Shown: positions 51,211-62,860, counted from the first letter of the stretch. The stretch is DNA of 64,000 bases from Pogonophryne albipinna (GCA_028583405.1 JAPTMU010000160.1:62001-126000); one strand, 5' to 3'. The notes: generated by a model not told the origin, from the letters alone. Translations and numbers: made by a program.

Positions 51211-54200
51211 CACCTAAAAGGTGTGTATAATACTGAAATCAATGAGTTCTTCATCTGAACTCTGCATAGTACATAACTCATCAAAAACATACAATAAAAA
51301 TTGAATGTTTCGAATAGCCTCAACTTTACAAAAATACTTTGACTGTTCAAACATAAAAGTTTTCCCTTGTGCATAACTTCTAGTGTTAACATTCAATATG
51401 GTTCTTCAAAATAGCAGCAATGGCTTGGTATCAGGATATTTCTTCCTCCCTCCTTTCACAGAAACCGTTCTCATACCACGCTCAGTGTTAAGGCACTTGT
51501 TTTTACAAAGTGAAAAGAAACAACCCATTTTAAAATAGTAATGATTCTAAAATGCATGAAATCTATCATATAGAACAGTGAAAAATAATAAAAATGAAAT
51601 AAACTATCTTGGACCAGTGTTATGTAATAATACAAATAAAAAATACACTATCTTGGAATAGTATAAGTAAATTGAAATGGATTCACTCCATTTTAGCATT
51701 TTATTTTGCTCACTTCTTCACATGATTTCATCATTTAGAGAATCACATCTGGTGGACATTCATTGAACAATCTCATCTCTGAACATCCATATCATTTAAA
51801 CTCATTCAAACTAACTCATCATTTTCATCAACATCTGTATATGGGGGTGGATCGTCCTTTTCTACTAGCATTTGTAACTGTCTCCCCATGAGAAATGTAC
51901 CCTCCCTCCTTTCATACCATTTAAGGTATGAAAGTAATATGTTCTCTAGAAGAGGCCGTTGTGAACAATCGGTATTTTAGGACATGGAATTAATGCAACA
52001 TCTAGGCCTCCCCTGGGCGCCCCTATGCTATCCTTGTACCCTGGAGCCTAAACTCCCCCTGGGACTGGTCTCTTAGCCCTACTGGCTTTGGGGTGTTTCG
52101 CCATGTTGTTTAAAAACATCACTGGCTGTGCTAGTGCACAGGTCCCAGCCCAGATCCTGTGGCAAGACTGAGTACAAGGTTTTAGTTCCACTGATACCAC
52201 CAAACATCTACTCTGGGTACGGCACTTTAGACAGTCATTTCTGGGAGAAGATTTTGGTCAATTACAACAGTTGTAGAATTTCATCACTTAAAAGTTCCTA
52301 CTTGGTGGCTTTGGGTGGTCTGTTCTAATGCAGTGATAAAGTCCCTGAAATGGTGTGAAAACCGGTGTAATATCAATAACGCATTACACTAATTTATTTT
52401 CAATTCTGGTCTACTTAAATAACTATGCTGAGCCCTTTTAACAGTGTGTGGAACCTTGGGTGCCCGAGCATGTGATAATTACTCCCTCCTTTAACAAGGA
52501 CTTTAAAAACAGAAGTCATTTCATTAATGGTTTGTAGTTCAATTCAGGAATTTCCACTCTTGGCAGATATGTTTCTCCTTTAAATAACATCTCTAAAATG
52601 TCAGGTCATCTGGCTAAATGGACGAGCATTAGGAGGTGGTGGCACTTGTCTTTTAAAACTCATACTCTGGTGCTGTGCGCTCCCTCTGAAGCTGCAAGTG
52701 ACATTTAAAACATCTGCAGGGTGGGTTGAGCGACCCCTTCTCCCTGAACGATATTGGTTGTCGAAAATATGCACCATTAAAATGAGTGATCCAAGGCCCC
52801 GCATGTATTACTCCCAATTATACTAGTTTTTCAAAATTAAAATGTTCAATCGCTCTTGCCTAGTGTCTTTTTAAAACTCTACATCTTGGACGACAAACAA
52901 ATGGTTGTTTCCACCTTAACAGTTCTCCTATGGTAATAACCATGCTAGATTGGAATACTTTCTTTGGCCTGGTTCTAGCTCTACCTTTAACATTTTCCAT
53001 TCAAATAAATATTTGCCTGCTATCTATATTGTAACAAATTAAATCTTCCCCAAATTCTCACATGAATAAGAATCTCTATAAGAATAATTTGTTTATATGA
53101 TGAAAAGATTGAATAATATGTTCTACCCTCAGTGTGTTCTTAGGATTGTTTTCTAATAAGTGTGTTTATGTGTAAACTCACTCACTCCCGTGTTCCTTCT
53201 CTCCCCTCTGGTTGTCAAGCCACGACCCCCTCACGTTCTGCTGGACCACGCGAACTCCTCTGGTTCCTGTCCTCTGCTCCGTCCTGTCTTCTCCTCAGTC
53301 CATCCGCTCTTAGGATCCTCCCGCTGTAACTCTTTTCAGTGGCCCAACTGCTTTGCATTTCATCTCCTCCTTTTCAGTCTCTACTGCTGTTGCATGGAGG
53401 GCGTATTCCGCTCTCATGTCCCACACTCTGCTCTTGTGCCAAATCTCGTGGCTCAGGCTGGAACTTCATGTCCTGTACTGGGACCGATGAGAGTTTGCCT
53501 CTTTTGTCAGCATGCTGGTTTGGTTCTGGATGCCTCAGGTGGAGATGGTTCTGGATGCCTCAGGTGGAGATGGTTCTGGATGCCTCAGGTGGAGATGGTT
53601 CTGGATGCCTCAGGTGGAGATGGTTCTGGATGCCTCAGGTCGTTGTTGGTTCAGCTCGGGTTCTCTGTCTTTTCGATGGAGGAGGAGGAGTCTCCTGTGG
53701 TGAGGTCATTTGTCTGAAGATGGGGTCGTAGCGTTCTGACAGGCAGAGAGAGAGAGAGAGAATCTCGGGACGCATTACCTATAGCTAATTCTAACACACT
53801 GAGGTTAAATATATCCAATCCTTTCCATGCTATTTTCCTAATCTTACTATCTGTCTTAGATGTTAAATGTCATCTAAACCCAATTAATGTCTACTAATGG
53901 TTGTGCCATATCCCTAAACATTGTTTCCACCCACTGTAATATGGCTATTCCAAATAACTCTTTCATGGAAACCATTCTTCTTCCTATAAATTGGAATACC
54001 CACATGTTTCAAGCACCACATATTTCACACACTACAAAAGAAACGTCCCCATACTTTCTCCATCACTTTAAATCTCACTGTTATTTAGAACATAAGTAAC
54101 TTTTGTGACTGGACATATCTGCAATGTCGCCACAATCTGCTGTGGAATTTTGTTCATAGAGTTTGTACGTACAAAGCTGTACTTGTGGGTTAGTAGCCTG

Positions 54201-54547
54201 TTTCTACTGTAATCATTTTCAATAATTTGCTCAGGTCACCGGTCGGTTGTCCATAAACTTAACAGGGGGTGTTTCTGGTACAGACTAAAACATGGATCCA
54301 GTGTATTTGGAGATTCCCCTAATCTGTAAATCCCCATCACTGATTATCCCGATCACTTAAACCCATCTCATCATTTGATACAAGAACTGCATACATGGGG
54401 GGTGAATCATCTTGATTGTAACCGCCTCACCTTTGGGAACGAGTATTTCTAAATCCTCCTCTTGTTGCTCAGCTGATCTTTTGGCTCTGGGGATAAGTGA
54501 AAGTCTCTGAAACACAGCTGGAGTTTTGTTAGTGATGTGGGCATTAT
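51211..54547 (-). other. ERV-2 interior, env region without clear ORF
   Basis: Position corresponds to env, but I find no CXXC or CX6CC motif in any minus-strand frame. It contains several polypurine-like tracts and a 25-bp minisatellite (53522-53646). The plus-strand frames 53160-53717, 53339-53731 and 53512-53703 run through the minisatellite and oppose the element, so they are not called. Confidence 0.45.
53522..53646. repeat. 25-bp minisatellite (5 units)
   Basis: GGTTCTGGATGCCTCAGGTGGAGAT repeated from 53522 at exact 25-bp spacing (53547, 53572, 53597, 53622). It stays open in all three plus frames. Confidence 0.95.
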
Positions 54548-54700
54548 CTATGAGTAACTAATGGATCCATGTCTTACTTGATATTGTACTCCCCATCCAA
54601 CCAGAAAGGTGCCAAGTGTAATGAGCACAATCAACAATGCTATTCTGACTCTTATCCCTAGGGGACCCCACAATTGCTTTGGCTTTGTTCTTGACATCAT
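54548..54700 (-). pseudogene. ERV-2 Env leader-like segment (50 codons)
   Basis: The ATG at 54700 opens a basic start and a strong hydrophobic stretch (VRIALLIVLITLGTFLVGW), like a retroviral Env signal/anchor, then stops at 54548. It sits just downstream of an integrase-end remnant, where env should begin, and resembles the ERV-1 leader in organisation. The frame was not in the ORF list because of its length. Confidence 0.5.
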
Positions 54701-55028
54701 CTCTATTTTATCCCTGGTTGTGTCAGTTACAGAATTTAAATAATGAGTACTATAATAACGTATACAAAAATTGGACTCTTTTTCAGATGTAAAGCAAAAA
54801 ATAGGTTTTCACTTTAGTGGACAATCAATAAAAAATATAAGACAATTCGTCTTTTGAGCTGTTTCTACCTTTATCTTATTTCTATTTATTGTTTTGTTCC
54901 AGCTCTGCCAAATCAGTCCTAACTCCCAATAATGTTCTGGAAGTTGCCAGTGAAGGGTGACAATGGTGAGGTGGTGTCAATTTGCCTCCGTTTTCTTTAC
55001 CTTTAAACCGGAGCGCGTGTGAAGTTCA

Positions 55029-55160
55029 TTACAACTTCTCACTGTTCCGTCCACCGGGATCAGCCCACTGTCTTTTGTGAACTTTCACCCTAACCCAATC
55101 ACCTGGCCGAACAGGAGTCTCTTCTGGTGTCTCGTCTCGTATCTCCTGTAGCTTTCCTAG
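55029..55160 (-). pseudogene. ERV-2 integrase C-terminal segment
   Basis: Reads EETPVRPGDWVRVKVHKRQWADP and ends in TAA at 55029. PGDWV-x-V-K-x-x-x-R-x-W is the start of the C-terminal domain of gamma/epsilon-type retroviral integrases. The GPY-type second half does not follow here. Confidence 0.7.
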
Positions 55161-56704
55161 CCTGTGTAGACAAAACTTGGATAATATTACTCAGAGTTCT
55201 GACATATTCATTACTTTTATTCGTCTAATATCTAAAACTGTTAGATAGTAGACTATTCTGAACAGGACATGGAAAAACCCACAACGTTGCATTATATAAA
55301 TATAACTTCTCCGTTGTACCCATAAGGCGTACAAAAATATCGTATGATGTATGGTTTTCCGATGGTATAAAAAACATATTCACTAAAATCTGCCATTAGC
55401 ACAAAAATACTTGTTTCAATAATGGCTTTTTTCTGGTATTATGCATCATTGTTGCGAAATAACAATACCCCTGGTGTTGCTAATGCGTCTCAATAATTCT
55501 AGGATTAGAGGATTGGTTGATACTGTTGAACAAACATATGATAAAATAATATTTCTCTAAACTAGAGGGAAAATACGAACTATTCTCACAGAGGGTGGAC
55601 ATGCATGAAGGGCTGGTGCCCTCACTCAAAATGAGATATTGCCTTACGCACTACATTATAAATCAGCAAAGTTACTCTAGAATAAATAAATAAAAACTGA
55701 TTCTTGAAACTGTTGTAAAAACCCTACAACTTCTTCATCCAAGCTCTCACTCAGTGTTATGTTATTTAATCTGCAGCTCATTGCTTAAAACTGATACTTC
55801 AGACTGATTATAACATTTTGTTTGAGAAAATGTAATTTGACTCCATAAATCACATAATTGTTGACTAAAAAACTACACTTCCACTAACAGTAAATGAAGT
55901 TCCCCTTTAAACACAGCCCCGGTCTTCTGACGGGGTCTATCTATGTACTTGCTGGAAAATGTTGTGCCAGTCTCTGTCGCTCCGTCACTGTTCTCCCGCT
56001 TAACAGTCACTCTCTAGTTCTGCTGGGTTCTTGTTGACTTCTTCACTGGTTTGAGACAAGCGACCCTATCGGACACCTCCCTTTGTAGCCAGACTTCACC
56101 ACAGCAGAATCGAGTTTCTGTTTTAGGCCTTAACAGCTCCACGTCAGGTGTATCGCCGCCCCTTGAACTGCAGTCGGTGTAAACAGGAGGACTTGGTAAG
56201 GATCCTCCGTCTTGGGCTGAGTACTAGGTTTCCGTCTTCATATTTTTAGGTGGAAACCCGTCGTCTTGACCTCACTAGCTGTGTGGACACAATAGTTTTC
56301 TGTGTAGGGGAACAACATCACTCGTAATCTCTTTCCTTCTCATAATAATAGTCTGCTAAATGTTCTATTCTGTGGATGCTTTATAGTGTAAATGCAATAT
56401 GCTACTCACTATCTTTTGAATAACATTCAAACTCTCCCTCCTGTGGTGACAGATATGGCTCAATGTAGCTGGATTTCAAAATACCCTTGGGCTGAAGGAT
56501 GCATCACCTGGTGGTCTGGACCCTCTAAGTTTCCTCATTGTTGTGGTTGATACCAGGGTGTCAGTGGCATTTGGATCATGTTTGGCACCCCTGTTCGTCT
56601 TTGAGATCTCTGGGACCCCCTGCCTCCGTTGTCATCATGGAAACCTCCCCGGGGTTACTGCATGGAGGGCCAGTTGTTTGGTGCATGTGGTGGGTATTTC
56701 ATTG
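55161..56704 (-). other. ERV-2 interior between gag and env, pol mostly missing
   Basis: Only about 1.5 kb separates the gag knuckle from the integrase end, too short for protease, RT, RNase H and integrase. 55190-55900 is AT-rich. At 56140-56215 (minus) DPYQVLLFTPTAVQ resembles the second half of the integrase C-terminal domain, oddly upstream of the first half at 55029-55160. No RT motif was found. Confidence 0.5.
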
Positions 56705-57382
56705 TTAGTTGTGGACAATCTCTAGCCCAATGGCCCACTTTGGCTTGCAATGGTAACATCCCTCAAACCGTAAACGTCTTCTGCCTGTGCCTCCTTGGAA
56801 ACCTCCTGGTTGTTGGTTCTGGTTCTGATTCTCTGGCACTATCTGAGATTTAACTGTTTGAGGTGTCTGCCCTGCATTCTCTGGTTCTTCCTGAGCTTGA
56901 ATTGTTGGAGGTGTCTGCCCTGCCTTCTCTGGAAGTTTCCCCTCCCTTCTCCTTGTCTTGTTCCTACAAGCTACGGTGTCTTTAGTTTTTTCTGCTATGT
57001 CTTCCCTCACTGGCAGGTCTGCTACTCGGACCACATTTATGCTGTGTGCCAATAGGCTGGCATATTCCAGATGGAGTATCAGACTTGTAACTCTTATAAA
57101 TCTTTCTTCAGCTTCCCTCCATATACTTAACTGTTGTAGGCATTGTTCGTGCTCATAGGCGAGTACTGCTCTTCTATGGGCTTTTGCTGGTCCAGGTTGA
57201 TCATCTGCTGGAATCAGTCCTCTTGTTTGCCACTGTTCCAACAGTTTCTCTATTTGGTTCCATGTCTTCTGTTTTTTAATTGGAAAGGTTAAAGCATCTG
57301 ATCTGATTTTTACCCTTGCCTTGATATCTGCAGTTGAGCCTGGCTCTGCGTCTGGTCTCAACTTAGTTTCTTTCGGTGACAT
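56705..57382 (-). pseudogene. ERV-2 Gag C-terminal part
   Basis: 225 codons from the ATG at 57382 (MSPKETKLRPD). It has a helical Trp/Leu-rich region (LLEQWQTRGLIPADD, HRRAVLAYEHEQCLQQL, EERFIRVTSLIL) and a Gln/Pro-rich linker with two QTP(P/Q)T repeats. It ends in a zinc knuckle whose first half (CYHC) is in this frame and whose His/Cys half is in another frame, so a one-base shift splits the knuckle. Matrix-type N-terminal sequence is not seen; hAT copy 2 lies 265 bp upstream. Confidence 0.65.
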
Positions 57383-57647
57383 GCTCTCTTCCTATTCGAA
57401 TGAATATTATTAAGTTATCAAAGATTGAAACACTAATCCTCCGACTTGCACCTTCGTTCCTGATAAATAATATCCTATGTCATCCGAACTTAACTTTAAA
57501 TCTGTTTTGTTTTTGTTTTTAAGTTGTTTTTTTTTTTTTTTTATTATGATTTAAGTTTTTTGTAAAATATTAATAAAGTAAATTAAAAGATACAAATTAT
57601 GCAAATTTTAAAATCTGAAATGTTAAAATAAAAATTGTACAGTCTAT
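57383..57647. other. ERV-2 gag upstream region
   Basis: AT-rich, with runs of T and A (57527-57545), ending in CAGTCTAT (57640-57647), the hAT duplication. No coding signal. Confidence 0.5.
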
Positions 57648-59008
57648 CAGCGACGTGCGGTCAGGGGAGGCAGGTGAGGCAGAGCCTCACTTGTCATTCT
57701 CCAATGTAACGGAAAAAAAATAAAATAATACAAATAATAATAATAATAAAATGTGTCCACTGATCTGTGTTGTAAATGTGATTTCTGTATGATTCCAATC
57801 GCTTTTTATAGTAAAAATCGGCTAATTTGCCGAGCTCCGCTACAACTACGGGGAGCGATGAGATTGAGAAGTGAGGCAGGGACGAGCTCTGCCTCTCGTA
57901 AACCCACAGTAACTTGCTGGAGCACGGGCACTAATTTAGCGCGGGCACTTATTTTGTGAGCGCGCTCAAGCCAGTTACTGTGTGGTGAGGTGAGGCACAG
58001 ATGAGCTCTGCCTCACCTCAGAATGCGTCACCCCACAGAAACTGTCTGGAAAGCGGGCCCTAAGCGCATGCCTGCACCATCTCACTGTATGTCACCAATG
58101 TAATGTTTGTAGATCCCTTTATTACATTTATCCTCGCCATCCATAGTCTCTAAATAACGTATTTCACGTATATATGATATTTAAGCTCGCTGGTCTCATC
58201 ATACAACGGCAATGAAAAAGCACCAGGGGAGGCAGCCACAACCTCTGCCGCACTGAAGGGGGCGCAAGTGAGCCCACAGGTTCTTGTTGCTACTGTTATT
58301 CTACGCAGGGAGACGCGAACAACAAACTAGGCTTTTGAAACTAGAGGAAGATAAGGAGGACTTTTACAAAAAAGTAATGAAGATTGTTGTCCAGAAGGAT
58401 AGCATGGACTTCATCTTCAAGTCAAGGTAAGACCACATTTGTAATGAAAATTGGATCTTACTAAGAGAGAACAATCCAATATTTAGATTTTGGGTATCCT
58501 TTTGTTTGAACAGTCTGTTTAAAATGAATCGAAGCATCAGACTAAAAAAGCTTTTGAAAATAACAGAATATTTCGATTAAAGGTGGGGTAGGTAAGTTTG
58601 AGAAACCGGCACGATATACACTTTTTGTTATATTCCATGGAATGCTCTTAACATCCCGATAGCAATGAATATCTTAAGTGCTTTGACAAAAAATACATAA
58701 AAACATTTCATCTGTGGAAGCCGTAGTACTGTAAAAAGCACGACCACTCATTTTAGCCGGCCCGGCTAAAATAACCTGCCTGTCAGCCTTCCATCTGTGC
58801 ACAAATTTATCTCGTGCCCTCATTGGTCATGTGCGCGTTCGTGTGTGTTGGAGGAGGGGCTGTGTATTTTCAAATTCTAGCGCACTCGAGCTGGTTTCTC
58901 CAAAATTACCTACCCCGCCACCTTTAAGGTCAAAATATATAATATTTGTAAATCTGACTCTGAAAGAGTCAGTGCCTCACCAGCCATGAACCTCACCGCA
59001 CGTCACTG
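57648..59008. mobile_element. hAT-type non-autonomous transposon, copy 2
   Basis: 1361 bp, near-identical to 23637-25001, with the same inverted ends. CAGTCTAT is duplicated exactly (57640-57647, 59009-59016). It inserted into ERV-2, so it moved after the retrovirus. The small ORF of copy 1 is frameshifted here, and a 5-7 bp loss removed part of GACGGTAGACGC. Confidence 0.95.
58577..58927. mobile_element. MITE nested in hAT copy 2
   Basis: The same insert as 24572-24921, at the same internal position, with TTAAAGGTGGGGTAGG and CCCCGCCACCTTTAA ends. Confidence 0.75.
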
Positions 59009-59016
59009 CAGTCTAT

Positions 59017-60819
59017 GGTTTTGACTTTTGAAATATGAAAATAGAAATCGGGTGAAAATCTAAATCCAGTGTGTACAGTGCATACCGACGTGTATGGAAT
59101 TATGCAAATGCCATAACTTGTTAGCTTCAATAAATTGGTGTTTGAATATTCTACAGTCTAGTTTGAAAGTCTATTATGTAAAGTTTCTCATCTTTTAATT
59201 AGAAACCACTTTGTAATTCTATCCTGGCGATTGGCACATGTGTTCATTCATAACACTTAAAATCAAGCTTCAAAATGTTATAGTATCTTTGTAATAATTC
59301 TGTATTACCCGCAGAGTGCGCAGTTGTAATTTCCAGCTCAATCCACTAGGGATAGCTGTTGCAAAACTGACCTTTTTTAACAAGAAGAAGCTTATTTCCT
59401 TAAAAATGGGAAGAAAATTAGAATATGGTTAAACAACACAGCACATAACCGCCAAAACACATTTGCAAACAAGAATATAAAAAAAAAACGCCAATACGCA
59501 CTTGCAAACAAGAATACTTCCAAAACCAGACTCCTACAAATACCAAACTTCCCACGGTAAGATAACCTGTCTATTTTATAGTTCCAACTCTGCCAAGAAA
59601 TATGATTTGTCCTTCTCAATATGGAGTGCCTAGCCTCATGTGAGTGCGACTGAGTGTGTAAAAACAAACCGAGTACTTTCAATTAGCATTTCACGAAATG
59701 GCGACTGCCGTGTAGCTTATTTTCAACATGAGGGCAAGACAAGATGGCAACTGATTTTCCAACCTCTAACCTGAAGAACAAAGGGATTTGAAAACACACC
59801 TCGTGTCTCTCACAGGGGAGTTTAAATAATGGCGGGGTGCAATCTTGTCAAGAAAATTCAACACAAAACAACACTGTAGTTTAAAATAACATTTCTATCT
59901 AGTTTACTATGAAAAATGGGCTTTATCTTATTGATATCATCACTTAAAGTTAGGAACCCTTACGCTTAAGCTATAAACCTATCTGCGTAATATTTGACTT
60001 TATAGTCCACTATTGGTCAACTGCTGCCATTTAGACACGCTAGGTGGGAGTACCATGGAGACCTATCAGCGACTATTAAATGACCGTCGTCAATTTAACG
60101 TAATGCTGCTGTAATTCCAAATACCGTATTCCACCCGCAATATCTTGGTTGAAAATAGAACAGTTATGACCACTGATAAAGGCTTACACCTTAATCAAGC
60201 CTTTTTCTCAAAAAGGACTTTTTTAAAACAGTTCTCATCTGTTTTCGACTAGCACTGTCTTCAGTTACTCAACCCTAAGTTGATACGCTATGCCTTGTTG
60301 GTTTTCAATTACTTGGTCCTTAACCAATTCGCTATGTCCCATAGATCTTAACAATAATCGTTAAATGGACTTATATATCCTTACGTCATAGGCTAACTAA
60401 CTACTAACGTAACAAGAGACACCTACATGAAAACCCAACAAGACACCTACCCGAAGTACAATGACCACACACACATTTATATTTAAAATACAACACACAC
60501 AAATTAATAGCATGCAGGGTTAAAATGTAAGAAAAAGAAGAAATTTGAACTCACCCTGCTTGTGACAAAGCAACGCCCCAAGGTATATAATTCTTATTGT
60601 TATAAATTTGGTTGTTTTAACATTAAATGCACAGCTATTTTCAGGATCCGCTGGCCTCCGTCAGACACACAAATTTAACATTGTCCTGCATAAACTATTG
60701 AAGAATTCGATTTAACAGGCTTCTCCTTACCGAATTGTTTGAGCTCTTTGTGTGTCGAATGGGTTGCCAGCGGCTCCGGACAACAGCCGGCTGTGTAGTC
60801 TCTCCCGGTCCTACGAAAA
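59017..60819. other. ERV-2 leader region, no gene found
   Basis: About 1.8 kb between hAT copy 2 and the primer site. AT-rich, with dispersed short frames (for example 59392-59682) without motifs. Gag N-terminal sequence would be expected around here but is not recognisable. Confidence 0.4.
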
Positions 60820-60837
60820 TCACGTCAGCTGGTCCCA
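60820..60837 (-). promoter_or_regulatory. ERV-2 primer-binding site candidate
   Basis: Two bases after the LTR, the minus strand reads TGGGACCAGCTGACGTGA, beginning with the TGG expected for a tRNA CCA end. This fixes the minus-strand orientation of ERV-2. The tRNA is not identified. Confidence 0.6.
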
Positions 60838-60839
60838 AT

Positions 60840-61630
60840 TGTTATCTGTGTTGGTTATTCTCGCGTCCAGGAGAGAAGCTTAAAAAGGAGACTAAATTGA
60901 GTCTCTGAGATGGGGTCAAATTGGTACTTTAATAAAAAATAAAGGCGCGGTTATGTTACAAACAGGATTTTGTTCGACAGAAAAAGCAGCTCTGTCTCTG
61001 GGATCTCGCAGGTGAAGAAAAGAGCTCGAACCCCTCAGGTCCCGCTGTTTTTATATCCTCTGCTGGCTCCTCCCTGCGGGCCGGCTCTCCACGTTTTAAT
61101 GTCCGTTGTTTTGCATATCAGAGGATACAGACATTGTACATTCAATATATATCTAAACACGCCTTTTCTCTTCCTTAACTCTTTCATGACTTTTCATTTA
61201 ACACATTCTAAACGCTGTAATCAATACTCCAAAAAATACAGGAAATACTCCACGGCAGTTTGGTTTCCGGTCGTTCCGGAAGTTGTCACATGCTACCCAC
61301 ATCTGTAAACAATAACGTACTCAAATAAACTGTACCTTCATTTAATATTCAACAACAATAATAATATCTCGACGTCTGTAGTTGTAGTGTTGAAATCAGT
61401 AGGTGTCGGTGTGCAACATCATATCATCTCGCTGCTAAATTCACCTCTATAGTAAATGGTATATTAGCCTTATGCTAAATGCTAACCGGAGATGAAGGAT
61501 TTTCAGAATAAAAGCTTAACAACTGGTTGTGCACGGGAACTTCTGGTTTTTCAGTATAAAACAGCTTTTAAACTGACGGTATGTTTTATGGTTCATTATG
61601 CTATCAAAACATTGATTTTAATTTCTAACA
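60840..61630 (-). mobile_element. ERV-2 right LTR (5' LTR)
   Basis: 791 bp partner of 50425-51197. CTAA follows (61631-61634). The plus-strand frames 50555-50875 and 60970-61308 are LTR artefacts occurring in both copies. Confidence 0.93.
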
Positions 61631-61634
61631 CTAA

Positions 61635-61729
61635 TTAACCGACAGGTTTTAAAGACAGCTGGTTTGAGCCGTAAGCTTTGCTGCCTAACAACCGACAGGC
61701 TGTGAGGCAGCCGCTTATGCCGCTTTATG
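61635..61729. repeat. DIRS internal array, end
   Basis: TTAACCGACAGGTTTTAAAGACAGC and AACAACCGACAGGCTGTGAGGCAGCC continue the array that breaks off at 50424, confirming that ERV-2 split it. Confidence 0.8.
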
Positions 61730-62315
61730 TCATCCGGCGGAGAGCTCTCCTGAACCGGGGGAACGGGGAGATCTCATTAGGCGGCTGCCTTTCCGATGAT
61801 CTCCGGGATTTCCTGGAGAATACCGCCTATCGACGGCAGAGCCGTGATGGCGGATAGAGGGACCCGTTGACCTGTCCCGTCTCCCCCGCCGGAGGAGAGG
61901 GAGACAGGGCGGGGGAACCACATGGTGATCCGTGAATGGAGGGGAAGGAGTCGCCTGACTGCTGCCCGCCACTCGGATCCAATAAATAAAGGGCTTGGTC
62001 CACAGAGTAAAACTCCTGGACCAGCCAATCATCCTCGGCCGCAGCAGCGAGAGCGTCCGCTCTCCACTTCCTGTGGGCCAGAGGGAGACGGACACAATGA
62101 GTGCACGACACCTGGGGAGTGAGAGCCGCGTTTGCGTGCTCTAATCCCCGGCAAAACTCACACCGTGAGCTCCGGTCGTAACTCATATGTCGGGTTGACA
62201 CTGGGCCTCCACCCTGTTTCCCCCGTCCGGAGGAGAGGGAGGATGGGCCCAGGGGAACCAGGAATGCTTGCTCTTTTAGTAAGTAGCTCTTAAAAGAACT
62301 TGTTTTGCCTGTCAA
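61730..62315 (-). pseudogene. DIRS Gag-like ORF1 fragment
   Basis: Frame 61827-62315 (162 codons) has a cysteine motif CEFCRGLEH...CTHC and an acidic/aromatic middle, in the position of DIRS ORF1. The overlapping frame 61730-62095 carries a continuation after a shift near 61900-62000. The ATG at 62315 lies just inside the right terminal repeat. Confidence 0.65.
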
Positions 62316-62339
62316 TGCTTCTGCAACGGAGTGCTGAAG

Positions 62340-62508
62340 AAAAGTAGGAGTGGAATGTAAGGCCTACTTCCTATTTATACGGAAGTGAGCCCAGAGGTGG
62401 GGCCCACGTCATAGTTGGGCGTGGAATAAGTCTGTCAGTGCTGCACACGTGCAGTGGGATTAACCCAATAGCGATAGCCTTAGAGGGCGAAGCCTTATAC
62501 GATATAGA
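62340..62508. repeat. DIRS right terminal repeat
   Basis: Inverted match to 45765-45930 (GTAGGAGTGGAATGTAAGGCC, CACACGTGCAGTGGGATTAACCC) ending CGAAGCCTTATACGATATAGAA, which is also found inverted at 46007-46030. The right limit is set by the return of LINE-B sequence. Confidence 0.82.
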
Positions 62509-62840
62509 AATGTTCCTTCAGTATACTTTGGTGAATCACAGGCTTAGTTTTCCTCCATCTCCGTTCAGCTGTTGTTCTACACTACAGAGTCTCTTTAATT
62601 TTCGCACAGTCTGATTTATCCATGGGGAAATGTTGTAACATTTTGCGTTTTTTGTTTTAACAGGGGCAGCCCCATCGTCTTTTAGCCAAGTTTCCACAAG
62701 AAACATGAAGTGTAATTTATTCTCAGAAATAAAATCATTAATTAAAAAACTCTTATTCTTGATTGATCGAACGTTTAGGAGTGCCATGTTGATGAGCTTG
62801 TCTGACTTATTTTGAGTAGTTGGTGCTACTGTACGGTGGC
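62509..62840 (-). pseudogene. LINE-B endonuclease N-terminus and linker
   Basis: In 62536-62877, MALLNVRSIKNKSFLINDFI and FLVETWLKDDG are the first two endonuclease motifs of an L2-type ORF2. The frame then jumps to CYNISPWINQTVRKLKR, a segment that lies after the endonuclease, so the middle of the domain is deleted. The rest of LINE-B is at 42060-45722. Confidence 0.78.
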
Positions 62841-62860
62841 CCTGAAGTGCAAGACACCAC

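Noticed and set aside
53160..53717. 185-codon plus-strand ORF in ERV-2
   Set aside because: It opposes the element, its C-terminal part is the 25-bp minisatellite, and it has no domain.
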